64,000 nt of DNA from UBA6244 sp965140775. GTDB lineage: Bacteria > Bacteroidota > Bacteroidia > Bacteroidales > F082. Position 1 is the first letter of the stretch, and each line of letters begins with the position of its first letter. Positions 34,856-42,558 of the stretch are shown in pieces. The translations under genes and the position numbers were made by a program. The stretch covers positions 1,984,001 through 2,048,000 of the forward strand of contig OZ223471.1 of NCBI GenBank assembly GCA_965140775.1, written 5' to 3'. The notes under the pieces were generated by a model. The model searched no databases and was not told the DNA's origin. It worked only from the letters and a program-made list of their open reading frames with translations.

Positions 34856-36066
34856 AACCAACTGTTTGTGATATTTTAAGAGAACACGGTCAGCAATATC
34901 TTCATGAGCACAACATCAAAGGCCAACAAAAAGGAATTGTCAACTTGCTGTCATCGTGCCGCAGTAGCTCGCTGGGTTCGCATTTTCGCCACTGCGACCA
35001 GTGTGCCCACACCGACAAAGCCTACAACAGCTGCAGAAACCGACATTGCCCCAACTGTCAAAATAAAGATCGGGAAAAATGGCTCGAAAAGCGCATGAAA
35101 GACCTCTTGCCAGTGGGCTATTACCACCTGGTGTTTACCATTCCTCATCAGTTGAATGCTTTGTGCCTTCAAAACAAAGGGGCGCTGTATGGCATATTAT
35201 TCAAGGCGGCATCGCAAACAGTGCTCGAACTTTGTCAGGATGTAAAACATCTGGGGGCTGATACGGGATTGATCACTATCCTGCATACCTGGGGGCAAAA
35301 CATGATGGAACACCCCCACCTGCACTGCATCATGCCTGCCGGAGGCTTGTCATTCGACAAAACACATTGGGTAAATACGCCAAAAGCCGATGATTTTTTC
35401 ATCTATTACAAAATCATCTCCCGGAAGTTCCGGGGAAAGTTTTTGGATTTGCTCACCAAAGCCTATCGGGGTAACGAACTCGCTTTCTCGGGCCAGACTA
35501 CCCCACTTAAAGCAAAGAAAAACTTTACCGCCTTCATGAGCCAGCTCTATGGCAAAGAATGGGTGGTGAACATCCAAAAACCTTTTGCAAGACCTGAGAA
35601 AGTGCTGGAGTACCTTTCCCGGTATGTTTTTCGTATCGCCATCAGCGACCAACGCATCGAAAAAGTGGAAAACGGGTTGGTCTACTTTACCATGAAAGAC
35701 TACAAAAACAAAGGGGTCTTTCGCAGAATGAAGTTATCTATCCATGAGTTCATCCGCAGGTTTTTACTCCACCTGTTGCCAAAAGGTTTTTTTAAGGTGC
35801 GTTATTACGGCATCCTGGCCAATGCCCACAGCAAAGTCAATGTTACCAAAGCCAAAGCTCTGCTTTTGGAGCAAACACTGAACAAGCAACAGGAGACTCT
35901 TGAGGATGGCAACCAATTTTGGCAAAAACAGGACACCGTTTGGACTTCCATCATGCAGGACATAAAATCACACACGCAATTCAACTGCCCGGTTTGCAAA
36001 AAAGGGCACATGCGTTTTGCCGTGGTGGTTCCCCCATCGCTGGCCGTGGCAGTGGCATTGGAATGA
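34849..36066 (+). CDS. IS91-family (Y2/HUH) transposase
   Basis: The 405-residue protein has an N-terminal zinc-binding region (residues about 46-70: HCDQCAH...SCRNRHCPNC), the HUH metal-binding motif HPHLHC (155-160), the YLSRYVFRIAIS segment with the YxxxY-type catalytic tyrosine region (around 295), and a C-terminal CPVCKKGHM zinc knuckle. Rolling-circle transposition of IS91 elements is the known family function. The ATG at 34,849 overlaps the stop of the tyrosine recombinase (CTATGTTAA), indicating translational coupling. The frame is open upstream to 34,684, but that part is the recombinase in another frame. The protein appears intact. Confidence 0.9.
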   Translation: MLKPTVCDILREHGQQYLHEHNIKGQQKGIVNLLSSCRSSSLGSHFRHCDQCAHTDKAYNSCRNRHCPNCQNKDREKWLEKRMKDLLPVGYYHLVFTIPHQLNALCLQNKGALYGILFKAASQTVLELCQDVKHLGADTGLITILHTWGQNMMEHPHLHCIMPAGGLSFDKTHWVNTPKADDFFIYYKIISRKFRGKFLDLLTKAYRGNELAFSGQTTPLKAKKNFTAFMSQLYGKEWVVNIQKPFARPEKVLEYLSRYVFRIAISDQRIEKVENGLVYFTMKDYKNKGVFRRMKLSIHEFIRRFLLHLLPKGFFKVRYYGILANAHSKVNVTKAKALLLEQTLNKQQETLEDGNQFWQKQDTVWTSIMQDIKSHTQFNCPVCKKGHMRFAVVVPPSLAVAVALE

Positions 36067-36317
36067 GAAATTCCTAAAACACGTTCTTTGACATGATGTT
36101 TTTTTAAATTGCCGGAAAAAGGGTTTTGTTGTCCGACTGGGAGAGGTATGTCCGGTGGGTAATGCAAAAGAGTAAATGCCTCACTGTTTTTAATCAGAAA
36201 TCGGGATTTTTACTAAAAATACTGCACTAAAGTCCAAATGTTACCAGAGCAAGACCAGCCAAAATAGTTCAATCCCCATATACAGGGGGGTTGGTTTTTA
36301 GGGGCTTAGCCCAACAT

Positions 36318-36567
36318 GATTTAAAACTCAATTGAGCGGGTGCTGGCATTAATTTTTGGCGTTGGTTTACAGGTTGTGGGTGATGTTTTCATCGCAGCCT
36401 GCTTTTTTTGGGCTCAACTGAGCCTTAAATCCTATTATGTTGGATTTAAAACTCAATTGAGCGGGTGCTGGCATTAATTTTTGGCGTTGGTTTACAGGTT
36501 GTGGGTGATGTTTTCATCGCAGCCTGCTTTTTTTGGGCTCAACTGAGCCTTAAATCCTATTATGTTA
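36318..36567. repeat. tandem duplication of a 125-bp hairpin-forming unit
   Basis: Two copies in direct tandem (36,318-36,442 and 36,443-36,567) are almost identical. Each unit has terminal inverted repeats: GATTTAAAACTCAATTGAGC at the left and GCTCAACTGAGCCTTAAATC at the right, pairing at most positions. The ends and size suggest a MITE or an attC-like site. It lies directly beside the core GTTAGTGGC at 36,564. The stretch 36,067-36,317 holds the transposase 3' flank and no gene that I can see. Confidence 0.8.
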
Positions 36568-36587
36568 GTGGCTGCCCTTTATTATCT

Positions 36588-38276
36588 TTAGTCTTTAATC
36601 TCATCATCTGTCAAAACTAAAGGTTTTCTAAAATATGGGTGCTTTACAATCATAATCATTTCGTCATCGTCGTCCTCCTCAATGATATACAAGTCTGGGT
36701 ATTCGTATTTACCTTCAATAAATTCTCCAAATTGTTTTAGTGTTATAGCCTTGAACTGACCATTAAACATATAAAATGTTGGTGTGTTTATGATAAAAAT
36801 ACCTTCAACTTTATAATCGTCAAATTCTATTTCGGGCTCATTATATACTATACTTAAGTGTTCTTTTAGAACATTTTTGTTGTTTTCTATCCAATTGACT
36901 TTTTTATTTAGTTTGGTTTCATAGGATTTCTGAGGCTTATTTGGATTTATAAACTGAGAATAGTCCATTCTGTAACCAACCACTTCATATCTTGCTCTGT
37001 TGTATTTTGCATCAGCAACATAAATTGTTTTTTGGTTGGGATTAACAACAATCAAGTCAATCTCTCCAGCGATTTCATTATCAATATTAACGTTATCCTT
37101 CTTTGATTTCTGTTTGAATGATTTTATGTTTCTGCAATATAAAAAGCCTTTACTTTTAACAATTTCTTCAATCTTGTCTTCAAGAATTTTGTCATGTTCG
37201 TTGCCTTTCCGTGTTATGAAAGATTGAATACATTTCAATTTTAGCCACTCATCATACATCGCATTCCAATGAATTGCATTGGTCGATAAAACCATTATGC
37301 TTTCTGCAAATTTTTCTCGACCAACTAATGCTCTGTCAACACCACCAATTTTATAAACCAAAATAGGTCGAAACATATATCGTTTTGTCGAATGTGGTTT
37401 TAAAATGGCATCTTCAATTGTTAATTTGTTATTTCTTGAAATTGTAAGTCCTGCATAAAAAGTTTCAGCTAATTCTTGACTTATTTTATATTCATTTACA
37501 AGGTTTAATGGGAGAACCGCTGGTTCTATCGTTTGTAAATTTGGAGCTTGGGGATTGTGATGTTTTTGAATTTCAAATATTATGCCTCCTGCAAAATCGT
37601 ATTTAACACAAAAACACTCTTCAATTTTAGCTCTTAATTCAAATACAGATTGTTCGTCAAAAGTACCTTGTTTATAGTCTTCTACAAGCATTGGGAAAAG
37701 TTGCTGATAAGTTTTTCCATAATGATATTGCCAATCAACTATAAGTAAGTCGTTTTCATCAAAATTTATTTGATGACAATCTTCAATCATTTTTTGAAAA
37801 GCGATGTAATCAGCAAATGCATACATCCAAGTCCCTAAATAAATTAGTTCTTGAATTTTCTCATCCATTAAAAGTACTTCATTCCCCGTCGGTAATCCTC
37901 CCCATGCTAAGTCAATATCGCAACCTTGCTCAAGAATTAGTTTGAGAATTCTTCGATACATAGCAAACTCACAGTCACTTATAGCTTCAAGTTGAAAACC
38001 GCTTAAAGTCTTTATATAAATTTCTATTGATTGTTCGTGTAACCAATGTGTATAAAGAAAAAATGAGAATTTCTTTTCTGTTGAAATTAACGTTCTAAAA
38101 TTGTCACATAAAAACTGGAAACCGTCTATTAAAATTTCTTCAACTTTTTGTTTGTCTGTGAAATGCTCATTACCATGTTTTTCAATTATATATTTTGACA
38201 AAGAGTTCCAATATTTATCTCTTGCACTGTAATCGTAATTAATTACTATTTTATTATCAATTGTTATTCTTGGCAT
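36588..38276 (-). CDS. hypothetical protein with a PD-(D/E)XK nuclease-like domain
   Basis: This is a 562-residue, soluble, A+T-rich protein with no signal peptide. The N-terminal about 330 residues are not recognised. In the C-terminal part, EIAGEIDLIVVNPNQKTIYV followed by ADAKYNRAR (about residues 400-430) fits the PD-(D/E)XK nuclease core: an acidic residue in one strand, then D-A-K in the next. The end has many acidic residues (EEDDDDEMIM). A restriction- or defence-type nuclease is therefore possible, inferred from one motif only. It stands alone on the minus strand, with a GTTAGTGGC core 15 bp past its stop and a long attC-like repeat 33 bp upstream of its start, like a single-gene cassette. 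Confidence 0.6.
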   Translation of the reverse strand: MPRITIDNKIVINYDYSARDKYWNSLSKYIIEKHGNEHFTDKQKVEEILIDGFQFLCDNFRTLISTEKKFSFFLYTHWLHEQSIEIYIKTLSGFQLEAISDCEFAMYRRILKLILEQGCDIDLAWGGLPTGNEVLLMDEKIQELIYLGTWMYAFADYIAFQKMIEDCHQINFDENDLLIVDWQYHYGKTYQQLFPMLVEDYKQGTFDEQSVFELRAKIEECFCVKYDFAGGIIFEIQKHHNPQAPNLQTIEPAVLPLNLVNEYKISQELAETFYAGLTISRNNKLTIEDAILKPHSTKRYMFRPILVYKIGGVDRALVGREKFAESIMVLSTNAIHWNAMYDEWLKLKCIQSFITRKGNEHDKILEDKIEEIVKSKGFLYCRNIKSFKQKSKKDNVNIDNEIAGEIDLIVVNPNQKTIYVADAKYNRARYEVVGYRMDYSQFINPNKPQKSYETKLNKKVNWIENNKNVLKEHLSIVYNEPEIEFDDYKVEGIFIINTPTFYMFNGQFKAITLKQFGEFIEGKYEYPDLYIIEEDDDDEMIMIVKHPYFRKPLVLTDDEIKD

Positions 38277-38309
38277 TTCATTGTCGGATTATGTTGTCGT
38301 CTTAGGGTT

Positions 38310-38446
38310 GCCACTAACGCCTTGCGGCTATGTTGCGTGCCGTATTCCTACCTTTATGTTTGTTGATTTTCACGATGTTCAAAGTTATAATTTCTTGTCT
38401 TGATGACCCGTATGTGCGGCATGCAATATTAGCCGCTGTTAGTGGC
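38310..38446 (-). repeat. attC-like inverted repeat between two passenger genes (candidate 3)
   Basis: GCCACTAACGCCTTGCGGCT at the left end pairs with AGCCGCTGTTAGTGGC at the right end (GCCACTAAC with GTTAGTGGC exactly, then GCGGCTA with TAGCCGC). Further in, TTGCGTGCCG pairs with CGGCATGCAA apart from one mismatch. The total is 137 nt with a long variable loop. The stop codon of the next minus-strand gene (TAA at 38,439-38,441) lies inside the outer core, as is common for integron cassette genes. The same 9-bp core recurs at 36,564-36,572 and 39,108-39,116. Confidence 0.55.
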
Positions 38447-38777
38447 TGGGCTTTTTTATATTTTGTTCTAGCTTGTTGATCAATAATTCAATGTCGATAA
38501 AAAATTTTGTCTTGTACGGTTCAGTCAAATTTTCAATGTCTGGTGTACCGAAGTGATGTTCTATTTCATGTAAAATCAAGTCTTTGATTTCTGTTCTTGT
38601 CTGACCGCTATAAACAGCACTTAAAAGTTGAGTTGTCAAACAGTCATATTCGTCAACAGGTGCTCCAGAATAAATTAGTCCGCAAGGGTCAAATTCGTTT
38701 ACAAAATTTCGAGCCTTATCAAAGTCTTGCTTGAATTTCTGTTTTAAGTCTGAGTTGTCTGAATGTCTATGTGTCAT
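38439..38777 (-). CDS. small DUF1871-like protein
   Basis: The 112-residue frame from the ATG at 38,777 (MTHRHSDNSD) ends at a TAA within the attC-like core. A TTG start three codons earlier is possible. The central part, FDPCGLIYSGAPVDEYDCLT then IEHHFGTPD, resembles DUF1871-type proteins (pattern DPxGL...GAPxDEYD), which are often small single genes and sometimes act as immunity-type proteins. It is soluble with no signal peptide. Placement between two attC-like cores suggests a cassette gene. Function unknown. Confidence 0.6.
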   Translation of the reverse strand: MTHRHSDNSDLKQKFKQDFDKARNFVNEFDPCGLIYSGAPVDEYDCLTTQLLSAVYSGQTRTEIKDLILHEIEHHFGTPDIENLTEPYKTKFFIDIELLINKLEQNIKKPSH

Positions 38778-38796
38778 TTGTAACAATATTTTAAAA

Positions 38797-38900
38797 TGGT
38801 GGGGAGTGGGGGACTCGAACCCCCGCCCTCTATCCTGAATTCAGGTTACTCGTTCTATGCCGCAATGTCTTATAGCATAGAGCTTGGAACCATTCTCCCC
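38797..38900 (-). other. tRNA-like element: acceptor and T arm without a normal D or anticodon arm
   Basis: Read on the minus strand, the 104 nt start GGGGAGA and end with a perfect T arm (GGGGG-TTCGAGT-CCCCC), ACTCCCC, A and CCA. The acceptor strands pair in six positions with one mismatch. In between there is no D arm and no 7-nt anticodon loop. Instead there is one hairpin TCTATGC-14 nt-GCATAGA and one CCTG-AATT-CAGG. The region between the ends is too short for tmRNA, and no tag reading frame is present. It may be a degenerate tRNA, an attachment-site remnant or a tRNA mimic. Confidence 0.4.
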
Positions 38901-39107
38901 ACGAGGGCTACTCCCATTACTACTTGAGCAAGTGAACTTACCATAGTTGTAAAGTTTTGAATTAACATCATTGAAAACAATGAGGAGAATGTCAAAGCCC
39001 CAACTAAGGACATTGTCAAGTCAATAGTCAAAGTAACCTTTAAACTCAGGCTCTTTTGCCCTGTTGTCAGGGCGATATTTTCAATGAACGATTGTCTTCT
39101 TAGCCTT

Positions 39108-39116
39108 GCCACTAAC
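39108..39116. repeat. third GCCACTAAC core
   Basis: GCCACTAAC, identical to the outer core of the attC-like element at 38,310-38,446, without a visible partner to its right. It could mark the end of the cassette-like segment. The stretch 38,901-39,107 contains a GCCCTG-ACAA-CAGGGC hairpin (near 39,050-39,070) and no convincing gene. Confidence 0.45.
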
Positions 39117-39281
39117 TAATATATAAAAACACAACTATGCCCTTTATCTCCACTATACCATCACCGCCAAAACCCCCATTTGATTTTTCTTTATACCTCA
39201 TTACGTGGAAGATATCCATTTTTAAATATTTCTAAACGTTTAAAATCAGTTCCTTGTTTCATTGTAATGGATCATCGGTAG

Positions 39282-39380
39282 TTTGGTGTGGTAAAGCTAG
39301 GATTTTTTTTGTTCGCCACCTTGACGCACACAAAAAATCTCGTTTTGTCGCAGGTTCCTTCCTTCATCCTTGGTGTTCGT
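39282..39380 (+). repeat. second copy of the sequence flanking the IS91 relic
   Basis: TTTGGTGTGGTAAAGCTAG here matches TTTGGTGTGGTTAAGCTAG at 30,389. The next 80 bp align loosely with the 3' transposase relic there, with a translation ending AHKKSRFVAGSFLHPWCS. The two copies, in the same orientation, bracket the accessory region. The rest of 39,120-39,640 shows only a weak hairpin (GCTTCA-AAG-TGAAGC, about 39,562) within CTTCCGG/CCGGAA arms. Confidence 0.4.
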
Positions 39381-39637
39381 GAGGCATTTGTGCGCGATAA
39401 TTCACCGGGACAACCAGTCACATTTTAAAAGCAAATCGTCCGGAGTTACCTGGTTTAGTGGGCTGTATTGCCCGATTGATGATGCATTCGAAGGTTTAGG
39501 TGATGTGAAGTAGAACCAATGGAGATGAAATACCTGAGGTGCTTCCGGATTCGTAATGTGTAGCTTCAAAGTGAAGCCATTGCCGGAAACTAAGATGACG
39601 CATTTTTAATCTTGCGAGCCAGTAAAACCCCAAATCT

Positions 39638-39674
39638 CCAAAAATAAGAAAGCCACCCCATAAAGAGTGGCTTT
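39638..39674 (-). terminator. rho-independent terminator of tRNA-Arg
   Basis: On the minus strand AAAGCCAC...GTGGCTTT (39,674 to 39,649) forms an 8-bp stem followed by CTTATTTTT. It starts right at the CCA end of the tRNA gene. Confidence 0.8.
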
Positions 39675-39750
39675 GGTGAACCCGGCAGGACTCGAACCTG
39701 CAACCTCCTGATCCGTAGTCAGGTGCACTATCCAATTATGCTACGAGTCC
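39674..39750 (-). tRNA. tRNA-Arg (anticodon ACG)
   Basis: A full cloverleaf on the minus strand. The acceptor GGACTCG pairs with CGGGTTC (two G-T pairs). The anticodon stem CCTGA/TCAGG holds the loop CTACGGA (anticodon ACG, read as ICG). The T arm is GCAGG-TTCGAGT-CCTGC, and CCA is encoded. This tRNA decodes CGU/CGC/CGA arginine codons. It stands at the right border of the accessory region; no duplicated tRNA 3' end is seen nearby. Confidence 0.95.
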
Positions 39751-39829
39751 AAAACGGCTGCAAAAATACGTATTTTTTTTGTTTGACAATCAGTGTTGGA
39801 AAAATAATTTCGTCAAAATGTTTCGTTGG

Positions 39830-40720
39830 CTATCCTACTACCACGGCATCTTCGGGTAGGGTCATCTTCCAACGTTTGTGCGACCACAACCAGTTTTCGG
39901 GCTGGCGGTTGATGGCTTCCACCAACTTGTTCACATACAGTAAGGTAATGTTACCCTCAGGTTCCGCGGCGGGGTTCTCTACCAAGGTGCTCAGGTAAAT
40001 TTCGTAATATCCCCGTTTGATTCGGCGGATGTCGGCAAACACAATGGGCAGGTTAATTTCTTTGGCATAACGCTCCACGCCATCCAAAAATGCGGTGGGT
40101 CGTCCCAGAAAATTGACCCAAATGGTCTTTTTGGGGTTTCCGGGATTTTGGTCGGCGGCCATCATGTACGAAACCGGTTGGTCGTGTTGGGCTACAAAGG
40201 CCTGTCGTGTGGCATAAATGGAAGCCAACTCCGTTCCGGTGCGGCTGCGGTTTTTTTGGATGATTTTGTCCATGTACGTGTTGCTCAAAGGCTTGTAAAG
40301 TGCTATCAATTTGTGCTTTACCTGAAGGGCAGGGGCGAGGCTTCCCCATTCCCAGTTGCTGTAATGGCAGGTGGTGAGAATAAAATCGCTACCGGATTCT
40401 TCGTAAGGGTGTAAAGCTTCCTTGTGAATGAGTTTGTAGCGTTTTACCAATTGTTTGTTGGTCATGGTAAAGGCCTTTATGCTTTCCACAATCACGTCGG
40501 TGAGGTTGGTGTAACTCAGTTTGGTCAGCCGCCGGATTTCTTCCTCCGTTTTTTCAGGAAAACAATCGCGCAGATTTTTCATGACCACCTGCTTGCGGTA
40601 GCCGATGATATTAAACAGAACAAAGCGCATAAAGTCGCTGAAAATGTAGAGTATCCGGAAAGGAATGATACCGATCAGCAATACAAAGAACAGAAATAAA
40701 CCGGTAGATATAATTTTCAT
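39830..40720 (-). CDS. lipid A biosynthesis acyltransferase (LpxL/HtrB family)
   Basis: This 296-residue inner-membrane protein has one N-terminal membrane segment (about residues 5-35). The acyltransferase HX4E motif HYSNWE (119-124) is present, followed by AADQNPGN and VNFLGRPTAFLDG, all typical of the lysophospholipid acyltransferase-like HtrB family. It transfers an acyl chain from acyl-ACP onto the lipid A precursor. The C-terminal ENWLWSHKRWK is also characteristic. Its ATG at 40,720 is divergent from the MFS gene. It appears intact. Confidence 0.92.
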   Translation of the reverse strand: MKIISTGLFLFFVLLIGIIPFRILYIFSDFMRFVLFNIIGYRKQVVMKNLRDCFPEKTEEEIRRLTKLSYTNLTDVIVESIKAFTMTNKQLVKRYKLIHKEALHPYEESGSDFILTTCHYSNWEWGSLAPALQVKHKLIALYKPLSNTYMDKIIQKNRSRTGTELASIYATRQAFVAQHDQPVSYMMAADQNPGNPKKTIWVNFLGRPTAFLDGVERYAKEINLPIVFADIRRIKRGYYEIYLSTLVENPAAEPEGNITLLYVNKLVEAINRQPENWLWSHKRWKMTLPEDAVVVG

Positions 40721-40842
40721 GGTGCAATGATACGATGGTTTTTTTAATTTTTACTTCATTTTTTTGGTGGTATTGAAGGTGTTATCTGATTTTTCTTTCC
40801 AAACGAATCCGTATATACTTACTTTATTGTGTTGGGGTTTTG

Positions 40843-40850
40843 TACTTTTG
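40843..40850 (+). promoter_or_regulatory. -7 promoter box for the MFS gene
   Basis: TACTTTTG matches the Bacteroidota TAnnTTTG -7 consensus, 31 bp before the ATG at 40,882, in the 161-bp divergent spacer. Confidence 0.5.
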
Positions 40851-40881
40851 CACGATAATTAAGCCGGAACAAATCTGATAT

Positions 40882-42177
40882 ATGCAACTCACTGCCAACG
40901 AAAAACATACCTTCAAACTCCACCTGGCCTACATGATTATCGAAGGGGTGGTGTTGGGCGTGTTGGCGCTCAACGAGTTTGTGTTTATCAAAAGTCTGGG
41001 GGGCTCCAACTACCAAATGGGTTTGCTGTTTCAGTTCAGCATGTTGGTGTTCTTGTTTTTAATTGTGATAAACGAATGGCTCAAACGTGTAAAAAAACGC
41101 AAGCGATTGTTACGACTTACCGCCCTTTTCACACGCATGCCCTTGCTGCTGATATTCTTTTTTCCGCATAATCCTGATCAGTTGATTAGCGAGCCCATCT
41201 ATCACTACATCTACCTGTTTTTGTTTCTCATTTATTTTATGGGCAATGTGGTGATTTATCCCAACATCAATTTTTTACTAAAAAACAATTATTCCCACGC
41301 ACATTTTGGCAAATTGTACAGCTATGCCACTTCCGTTAATAAAATCATGATGCTGGTGGTGACCTTTGTTTATGGGTATATGCTCGACCTCAACCACGCG
41401 ATGTTTGTTTGGGTGCTCCCTTTGGTGGGACTTCTTGCATCGGCTTCTGTGTTTATCCTGTCAGAAATTCCTGTTCCGGTTCAGGCGGATGCTCCCAAAC
41501 TGGGGGTGTTGAAGTCCGTAGGAAAGTCGGTACGTGAAATGGTTTACATAATGAAGACCAACAAGCCTTACCGCCATTTTGAGTGGGGTTTTATGCTTTA
41601 CGGGTTTTCGTTTATGATCACTTACACCGTGGTTACCATTTACTTTTATGAGTCGCTCAACCTGAATTACAGCAGTGTGGCCTTTTATCGGAATTCGTAC
41701 AATATATTGGCTATCATCTTATTGCCGTTTTTCGGAAAGCTCTTGGGTACCATCGATCCCCGGAAATTTGCGGCCTATGCCTTTTCATCGTTGAGTTTGT
41801 ATATTCTGGCGGTGGCCCTCACCGGATTTTTTGATGGTCATTTGGTTTTTTGGGACATTACCTTGTATTACACATTGATGTTCTACATTCTGTTTCACGG
41901 AGTGTTTGCCGCCACCATGGTGCTGCTTTGGAATATTGGCTCGTCCTATTTTTGCTCTCCCAACGAAGCCGGTACTTACCAGAGTTTGCACCTGAGCCTT
42001 ACCGGCATGCGGGCAGCCATTGCACCCCTGGTCGGGGTATTTTTTTATGATATATTCGGGTTTACGGCCACTTTCTTCATCGGGTCGGGGGTGGCGGCAA
42101 GTGCCGTAATACTTATGATTTGGTCGTATAAGCGCGATCAGATGTCGGTGCGCAATACAGCAAAAGCCTCACCATAG
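40882..42177 (+). CDS. major facilitator superfamily transporter
   Basis: This 431-residue inner-membrane protein has about 11-12 hydrophobic segments, for example MLVFLFLIVINEWL, YLFLFLIYFMGNVVIYP, ITYTVVTIYFY and ATFFIGSGVAASAVILMIW. A positively charged loop (RVKKRKRLLRL) follows helix 2. The arrangement is that of MFS transporters of the kind found in many Bacteroidota; the substrate cannot be told. Its 3' end overlaps the convergent gene at 42,138-42,554 by 40 bp, and both readings seem real. Confidence 0.8.
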   Translation: MQLTANEKHTFKLHLAYMIIEGVVLGVLALNEFVFIKSLGGSNYQMGLLFQFSMLVFLFLIVINEWLKRVKKRKRLLRLTALFTRMPLLLIFFFPHNPDQLISEPIYHYIYLFLFLIYFMGNVVIYPNINFLLKNNYSHAHFGKLYSYATSVNKIMMLVVTFVYGYMLDLNHAMFVWVLPLVGLLASASVFILSEIPVPVQADAPKLGVLKSVGKSVREMVYIMKTNKPYRHFEWGFMLYGFSFMITYTVVTIYFYESLNLNYSSVAFYRNSYNILAIILLPFFGKLLGTIDPRKFAAYAFSSLSLYILAVALTGFFDGHLVFWDITLYYTLMFYILFHGVFAATMVLLWNIGSSYFCSPNEAGTYQSLHLSLTGMRAAIAPLVGVFFYDIFGFTATFFIGSGVAASAVILMIWSYKRDQMSVRNTAKASP

Positions 42178-42554
42178 GTAATTGTTTGGTCAGGCTTGAT
42201 TTCAAATGGAAAATAATAGATGGGCAGGTTTTCCTGATCCTTTGTGTGGATGTCCATGCAAATGGTATCCACCGCAGGTTTGCCCTCTTCCAAAGTTACT
42301 GATGCCTCAAAAACAAGTGCATAACCACTAATGCCATTGCTTTCAAATTCTTTGGTGCACCAAGCGGTGAGTGCTTCCAACACCTTGCTGTTGTTGGGAA
42401 TGTTGTTTTTGTCCACTTCAAACTCCAAAGGATGTACCTGACCTTTTTTGTCGGTAAAGGCGGCAAATGGGTAAAATTCACCGGTATCGTCGAGGAGGTC
42501 AACGGCGTATTCATAACAATGGTCGATCAGGGTTTGTAACAGGTCTATTTCCAT
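42138..42554 (-). CDS. conserved hypothetical protein
   Basis: This is a 138-residue soluble acidic protein (MEIDLLQTLIDHCYEYAVDL...). It has no signal peptide or membrane segment, and I do not recognise a named domain. Segments such as FYPFAAFTDKKGQVHPLEFE look like a folded alpha/beta protein. It starts 4 bp after the rarA stop on the minus strand, so the two are probably co-transcribed. Its 3' end overlaps the convergent MFS gene by 40 bp. Confidence 0.65.
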   Translation of the reverse strand: MEIDLLQTLIDHCYEYAVDLLDDTGEFYPFAAFTDKKGQVHPLEFEVDKNNIPNNSKVLEALTAWCTKEFESNGISGYALVFEASVTLEEGKPAVDTICMDIHTKDQENLPIYYFPFEIKPDQTITYGEAFAVLRTDI

Positions 42555-42558
42555 ACGA

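Larger units (their letters stand above)
33985..36140 (+). mobile_element. IS91-like element with tyrosine recombinase plus Y2 transposase
   Basis: The recombinase and transposase pair forms one mobile unit. The right end is placed near 36,105-36,140 because the 45 bp after the transposase stop (ACACGTTCTTTGACATGATG onward) recur after the relic at 30,501. The left end is not defined; IS91 elements have no terminal inverted repeats and make no target duplication. Confidence 0.5.

Noticed and set aside
38870..39112. 80-codon minus-strand frame with a hydrophobic stretch
   Set aside because: GTG start inside the GTTAGTGGC core, runs into the tRNA-like element, no recognisable family.
38797..39116. 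tmRNA (ssrA)
   Set aside because: Acceptor strands are only 104 nt apart, no tag frame ending ALAA, and no GGTTTCGAC-type D-loop segment.
39496..39735. Minus-strand open frame over the tRNA-Arg
   Set aside because: It covers the tRNA and its terminator; no protein-like sequence.
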